A stretch of 64,000 nt of DNA from an uncultured Oscillospiraceae bacterium (GTDB taxonomy: Bacteria > Bacillota > Clostridia > Oscillospirales > Oscillospiraceae): NCBI GenBank assembly GCA_934597585.1, contig CAKTSA010000002.1, positions 1 through 64,000 on the forward strand, in the 5' to 3' direction. The position numbers were made by a program, and so were the translations under genes. The notes under the pieces are model-generated. The model saw only the letters and a list, made by a program, of their open reading frames with translations, did no database searches and was not told the origin of the DNA. How positions within the stretch are numbered: position 1 is the stretch's first letter; each line of letters opens with the position of its first letter. Below, piece by piece: positions 60,326 to 64,000 of the stretch.

Positions 60326-61150
60326 TTACCGTTTTCCCAGCTGGTAGAAGGCCACGGCGCTGGCGGCGGCCACGTTGAGGCTGTCCACCCCGTGGGCCAT
60401 GGGGATGCGCACCGTATAGTCGCAGTGGGCGATGGTGCCGGCGGCCAGGCCGTCCCCCTCCGTGCCCAGCACCACGGCCAGCTTCTCCTCCGAGAGCAGG
60501 CGGGGATCGTCGATGGACAGGGAATCGTCCCGCAGGGCCATGGCGGCGGTCTTGAAGCCCAGCCGCCGCAGAAGGGCCATACCGCCCTCCGGCCAGGGGG
60601 CGTCCTCCGGGAAGTAGGTCCAGGGGATCTGGAACACGGTACCCATGCTGACCCGGACGGCCCGGCGGTACAGGGGATCGCTGCCCTGGGTGCTGAGGAG
60701 CACCGCGTCCATGTTCAGGGCGGCGGCGCTGCGGAAGATGGCGCCGATGTTGGTGGGGTTCATGACGTTTTCCAGCACCGCCACCCGCCGGGCGCCGGCG
60801 CAGACCTGCTCCACCGTGGGCAGCTTCGGGCGGCGCATGGCGCACAGCATGCCCCGGGTCAGCTTGAAGCCCGTCAGCTGCTCCAACACCTCCAGGGGCG
60901 CGGCGTAGACAGGGATGTCATCCGGGCACCGGGCCAGCAGCTCGCTTGCCTTGCCCGCCACGTGCTTGCGCTCCATCAGGAAGGACACCGGCACGCAGCC
61001 CGCATCCAGGGCCCGGCCGATCACCAGGGGGCTCTCGGCGATGAACAGGGCGTTGGCCGGGTCGGCCCGGTTCACCAGCTGATTCTCCGTCAGCCGGGCG
61101 TAGACGTCCAGCTCCGGGGCGTTGAAATCCGTGATCTCGCGCAGGTCCAT
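60326..61150 (-). CDS. TrmH/SpoU family RNA methyltransferase
   Basis: A 274-residue SPOUT enzyme with an N-terminal substrate domain and the knotted SAM domain: ENVMNPTNIGAIFRSAAALN, LGTEGDGL and IPMAHGVDSLNVAAASAVAFY. It methylates a ribose 2'-OH of rRNA or tRNA; the target is not assigned. I choose the ATG at 61150, eight bases after AGAGG; the one at 61156 is too close to it. It is a paralog of rlmB at 20044-20826. Confidence 0.82.
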   Translation of the reverse strand: MDLREITDFNAPELDVYARLTENQLVNRADPANALFIAESPLVIGRALDAGCVPVSFLMERKHVAGKASELLARCPDDIPVYAAPLEVLEQLTGFKLTRGMLCAMRRPKLPTVEQVCAGARRVAVLENVMNPTNIGAIFRSAAALNMDAVLLSTQGSDPLYRRAVRVSMGTVFQIPWTYFPEDAPWPEGGMALLRRLGFKTAAMALRDDSLSIDDPRLLSEEKLAVVLGTEGDGLAAGTIAHCDYTVRIPMAHGVDSLNVAAASAVAFYQLGKR

Positions 61151-61180
61151 GGTCATATCCTCTAGCTTTCTTTGCGAAGC

Positions 61181-61206
61181 GGGTCGATGTGGGCATCGAC
61201 CCCTAC
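61181..61206. repeat. REP-like palindrome
   Basis: GGGTCGATGTGGGCATCGAC followed by CCCTAC. It is one half-module of the repeat family at 24234-24317 and 47729-47871, in the short gap between nitrilase and SpoU genes. Confidence 0.6.
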
Positions 61207-61213
61207 GAAATTC

Positions 61214-62143
61214 TTATTTCTCGTGAACGATCAGCTCCGTCACGTCGGGACGGGAGTAGTGGCCGCAGGGGTCGAACTCCATGCGGGCGCGGGCGGCTTG
61301 ATCCGGGTCGATGTCGGCGTAGATGATGGTCTCGCAGTCCCACACCGGCTGGGTGACATAGTGGCCGTAGGGGTCGATGATGGCGCTGCCGCCATTGCAG
61401 GGGGCCTGGGGCAGGCGGGCGATCTCGTCGGCGGCGGGGCCGTGGTAATCGGTGGGATACATGTCCTTGGTGAAGTACTGGTTCACGTGGAAGACGAAGC
61501 ACTTTCCCTCGATGGCGATGTGCTTGATGGTGTCGTGCCACTCGGGGTTGTTGTTGGTGTTGGGGCACAGATAGAGGCTGACGCCCTTCTGATACAGGGC
61601 CACACGGGCCAGGGGCATATAGTTCTCCCAGCAGATCAGCGCGCCCATGGTGCCCCAGGGGGAGTCCACCGTGGGGAAGTAATCCCTGTCGGCGTCGCCC
61701 CAGACGATGCGCTCGGCGCCGGTGGGCTTCAGCTTCCGGTGGTTGCACAGCAGCTGGCCGTCGGGCCCGAAGATCATGTTGGAGCAGTACAGTGTGCCGT
61801 TATTGCGGCCCCGCTCCGTGTAGCCGATGGAGACGTAGGCCCCCGCCTCCCTGGCCGCCGCGCCGATGCGGTCGGTGTCGGCGCTGGGGCAGAGGACAGC
61901 GTTGTCATAGTAAATTTTCCAGTCGTCCCGGCACGCCTCGGTGCGGCTGCCCACGGTGAAGCCGTAGGTCAGGCCGTAGGGATAGCAGGGGATCAGGGAT
62001 TCGGGGAACACGATCAGCTCCGCGCCGTTCCGACCCGCCTCCCGGATCTGACCGCACACCTTGTCGATGGTGGCGTCCTTATTGAACATCACCGGGGTGG
62101 CCTGCACCAGCGCCACCCGCAGCTTCTTCTGCAGGTCTTTCAT
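61214..62143 (-). CDS. Nitrilase family carbon-nitrogen hydrolase
   Basis: A 309-residue nitrilase superfamily enzyme. The catalytic triad is Glu48 (VFPESLIP), Lys137 (NHRKLKPT) and Cys171 (LICWENY). CWENY and the HRKLKPTGAERIVWG block fit the true nitrilase branch, which hydrolyses nitriles to acids and ammonia, better than amidases. AGGAGG lies 9 bases upstream of the ATG. No partner gene indicates the substrate. Confidence 0.82.
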   Translation of the reverse strand: MKDLQKKLRVALVQATPVMFNKDATIDKVCGQIREAGRNGAELIVFPESLIPCYPYGLTYGFTVGSRTEACRDDWKIYYDNAVLCPSADTDRIGAAAREAGAYVSIGYTERGRNNGTLYCSNMIFGPDGQLLCNHRKLKPTGAERIVWGDADRDYFPTVDSPWGTMGALICWENYMPLARVALYQKGVSLYLCPNTNNNPEWHDTIKHIAIEGKCFVFHVNQYFTKDMYPTDYHGPAADEIARLPQAPCNGGSAIIDPYGHYVTQPVWDCETIIYADIDPDQAARARMEFDPCGHYSRPDVTELIVHEK

Positions 62144-62217
62144 AGGGGATGCCCTCCTCGTTTTATTCAGGTATCGCTATCGTACCAGAAACAGCGGCGT
62201 TTGTAAATCGTCTTTTC

Positions 62218-62497
62218 TTACCATCGATTGACAAAGGCAAACACGCCTGTCAGCGTGTCTTTCCGGCGCTTTTTGCCCTTTTCGCCTTGGCTTGCGCCAG
62301 CAAGCCTGCGTCTCAAAAACCAAAAATCACTCGAAAATACATCGCTGGCAGGTGCGAAGCAGTTTTGCCGGAGCAGAAATGTGTCCAGACAAGAAAAGGC
62401 CCGCAGAGAATACTTGCCGTATTGTCAAGGGACTTGACGCAGTATGGGCGCATTTCTGCCCGTCAAAACCGTGTCTGCCCTTGTCAATCGATGGTAA
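62218..62497. mobile_element. MITE-like element with 28-bp terminal inverted repeats
   Basis: The ends 62218-62245 (TTACCATCGATTGACAA then aGGCAaACACG) and 62470-62497 are inverted copies over 28 bases with two mismatches. The 280-base interior has no plausible gene. Size, long inverted ends and position in a 570-base gap (62144-62717) fit a non-autonomous transposon. No clear target duplication is visible beyond TA-type ends. Confidence 0.65.
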
Positions 62498-62717
62498 TGC
62501 TTCCAGTTCCTTCCAGAAAATTTTGCGATGCCATCCATAAGGAAATCCGTTTGCCGCGTTAAGAATCCGTTCAATTTCGTGAAAATCCTACAAAGTTTAT
62601 AGGCTGTACCGGGCGGAATATCCATAAATTGGCTGTTGACTTTCGCAGTGCAAAGTTCTAAAATCAGTGCCAACAAAACGAAACAGCCGGAGCCACTCCG
62701 GCGGAAGGGAGACCACC

Positions 62718-62861
62718 ATGGCACGTCAGATGATGCACCGCAATGCAAACCGCAGCCTGAATATGGTCTCCTATTTTGCCTGGATGGTTCGCTCTTTTGC
62801 GGACTTTTATTGGTACGCCTATTTTTGCTCCCGATACCGTAAACCGGCTGAATCGACATAA
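62718..62861 (+). CDS. 47-residue hypothetical protein
   Basis: A small aromatic-rich basic protein (MARQMMHRNANRSLNM, then VSYFAWMVRSFADFYWYAYF). AAGGGAGA lies 7 bases upstream of the ATG. It precedes the permease by about 100 bases on the same strand. It could be an amphipathic membrane-surface peptide. I do not recognise it. Confidence 0.45.
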   Translation: MARQMMHRNANRSLNMVSYFAWMVRSFADFYWYAYFCSRYRKPAEST

Positions 62862-62959
62862 GCGTTGACCCCCATTTTTTCATTGGTGGCAAGCGGCTTC
62901 GTCCTTCAGACGGAGCCGCTTTTCATTTTGTAAATTCCATTTTGAGAAGGAGAAAAATT

Positions 62960-64000
62960 ATGAACGCGATCCTAGCTGCTGCGATCATCTTCGTGGTGTT
63001 CGCCGTCGGAGATATGATCTCCGCCAAAACAAAAGCCATTGTTTCCATGCTGCTGGTGGCCTCCGTTGTCTTTCTGGCAGGCTTCTGGGCCGGCATTTTC
63101 CCCACCACCATGTTCGCCGATTCCACGCTGCTGAGCATGGCCGGACTGCTGGTGACCATGCTGCTGGTGCACCTGGGCACCACCATCAAGCTGCGTGATT
63201 TCGGCGCCCAGTGGCGCACGGTCATCATTTCCGCCCTGGCCTGCATCGCCATCTCCGTGGCGGTGTACTTCCTGGGCCAGCTGATCATTGACCGTACCTA
63301 CGCCCTGGTGGGCGCGCCCATCCTGTCCGGCGGCGTGGTGGCCACGCTGCAGATGCAGGACATGGCCCAGAAGGCCGATCTGCCGGAGCTGGCGGTGTTC
63401 GCCACGCTGGTGATGTGCGCCCAGGGCTTCGTGGGCTACCCCGTGGCCTCCCTGTGCCTGAAGAGTGAGGCCAAGCGCCTGAAGCGCCAAATCGACGCGG
63501 GCAGCGTGACGCTGGCCCCGGTGGACGCGGCCCAGACCGTGACCAAGAAGAAGCTGATCCCTCCCCTGCCCGCCAAGTACAACACCCCCAACGCCATCCT
63601 GGCCAAGGTCATCCTGGTGGCGCTGCTGTCCGTCACCGTGTCCAGCCTGCTGAACGACGCGGTGAACAAGCTGGTGTGGTGCCTGATCTTCGGCGTGCTG
63701 CTGAAGGAACTGGGCTTCCTGGATGAGGACGCCCTGGGCAAGGCCAACGCCACCGGCATCGTGATGCCCATCATCACCCTTTCCATCTTCACCAACCTGG
63801 CCTCCGCCACCCCCGAGATGGTGGGCAACATGGTGGTTCCCCTGCTGGTCTGCGTGGTCATCGGCACCATCGCTTTCTCCCTGGTGTCCATCCTGGTGGG
63901 CAAGCTGTTCGGCTACAGCTGGCAGATGTCCATGGCCATCGGCAGCTCCTGCCTGTTCGGCTTCCCCGGCACCGTCATCATCTCCAACGAGGTGTCTGAG
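62960..64000 (+). CDS. Integral membrane permease-like protein (cut by window end)
   Basis: 347 residues are visible and the frame is open at the window edge. About ten hydrophobic segments are visible, with a polar loop near residues 175-200 (SEAKRLKRQ...). Glycine-rich helices such as GAPILSGGVVATLQM and GFPGTVIISNE recall ion or organic-acid permeases, but I cannot place the family. AAGGAG precedes the ATG at 62960. Confidence 0.7.
   Translation, partial: MNAILAAAIIFVVFAVGDMISAKTKAIVSMLLVASVVFLAGFWAGIFPTTMFADSTLLSMAGLLVTMLLVHLGTTIKLRDFGAQWRTVIISALACIAISVAVYFLGQLIIDRTYALVGAPILSGGVVATLQMQDMAQKADLPELAVFATLVMCAQGFVGYPVASLCLKSEAKRLKRQIDAGSVTLAPVDAAQTVTKKKLIPPLPAKYNTPNAILAKVILVALLSVTVSSLLNDAVNKLVWCLIFGVLLKELGFLDEDALGKANATGIVMPIITLSIFTNLASATPEMVGNMVVPLLVCVVIGTIAFSLVSILVGKLFGYSWQMSMAIGSSCLFGFPGTVIISNEVSE

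Noticed and set aside
62149..62562. A 137-codon plus-strand frame across the inverted-repeat element
   Set aside because: It reads through both inverted ends and their hairpin-prone interior, lacks a ribosome site and looks non-protein in composition.
1..64000. CRISPR arrays, rRNA operons, prophage modules, restriction or toxin systems
   Set aside because: No regularly spaced direct repeats, rRNA sequence, phage structural genes, restriction genes or toxin-antitoxin pairs were seen. The two small genes at 59818-60243 are not enough to call a toxin-antitoxin system.

Overview
The window looks like a piece of chromosome from a strictly anaerobic gut clostridium of the Oscillospiraceae type (relatives of Intestinimonas, Lawsonibacter, Oscillibacter or Dysosmobacter; the genus is inferred, not shown). 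The signs are a GC-rich core with GCC/CTG-type codons, a Wood-Ljungdahl gene set, a reverse rubrerythrin, a Trp T-box, an ECF folate system under a THF riboswitch, and small DUF proteins typical of Clostridia.

Two parts differ sharply. Bases 1 to about 11,975 are visibly AT-richer and form a self-contained sigma-54 regulon. Two operons start at letter-for-letter identical -24/-12 promoters. The first encodes a GntP-type permease and a 4-hydroxybutyrate-type CoA-transferase. The second encodes a CoA-disulfide reductase with a rhodanese domain, an ECF S component, a C_GCAxxG_C_C protein and 4-hydroxybutyryl-CoA dehydratase. Next comes a sigma-70-type operon (NifU-like protein, CGGC protein, PAS/AAA+ enhancer-binding protein), and then a convergent rpoN. 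The region ends at a 23-base 3' tRNA remnant that still has its terminator, which looks like an attachment site. I infer an integrated island for uptake of 4-hydroxybutyrate (or a precursor) and its conversion to crotonyl-CoA, carrying its own sigma factor and activator.

From 12 kb on the core genome resumes. It holds a second CoA-transferase of the same family, reverse rubrerythrin with a Fur/PerR regulator, an EF-G-like GTPase, a membrane protein resembling a P-type ATPase without its catalytic aspartate, rlmB, ftsH, a DUF11 protein, a tandem-OB SSB paralog, a radical SAM protein, a CBS-containing Mn pyrophosphatase, a MATE exporter and prfB.

From 30.7 to 47.6 kb a long minus-strand block carries most of the acetyl-CoA pathway: metF, cooC, acsD, an acsC-acsE gene fusion, acsB, the corrinoid reactivator (acsV/RACo), DUF3786, a trigger-factor-like protein, fhs, fchA, folD, focA, DUF1638 and a zinc-ribbon/5-formyl-THF cyclo-ligase fusion. 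Several gaps in this block hold perfect or nearly perfect GC-rich hairpins without a proper U tract. Upstream lie a 75-residue protein behind a cobalamin-riboswitch-like leader, then folT-folC behind a THF riboswitch.

A second, separately promoted minus-strand operon (56.6 to 51.8 kb) holds CO dehydrogenase acsA, a second cooC and a second acsB. Together the two clusters encode formate uptake and activation, the folate C1 steps, methyl transfer to the corrinoid protein and acetyl-CoA synthesis. Formate dehydrogenase, metV and hydrogenase are not in the window. The right end holds trpB2 and trpS under a Trp T-box, two small proteins, a SpoU methyltransferase, a nitrilase, a MITE-like element, a 47-residue ORF and a permease cut by the window edge.
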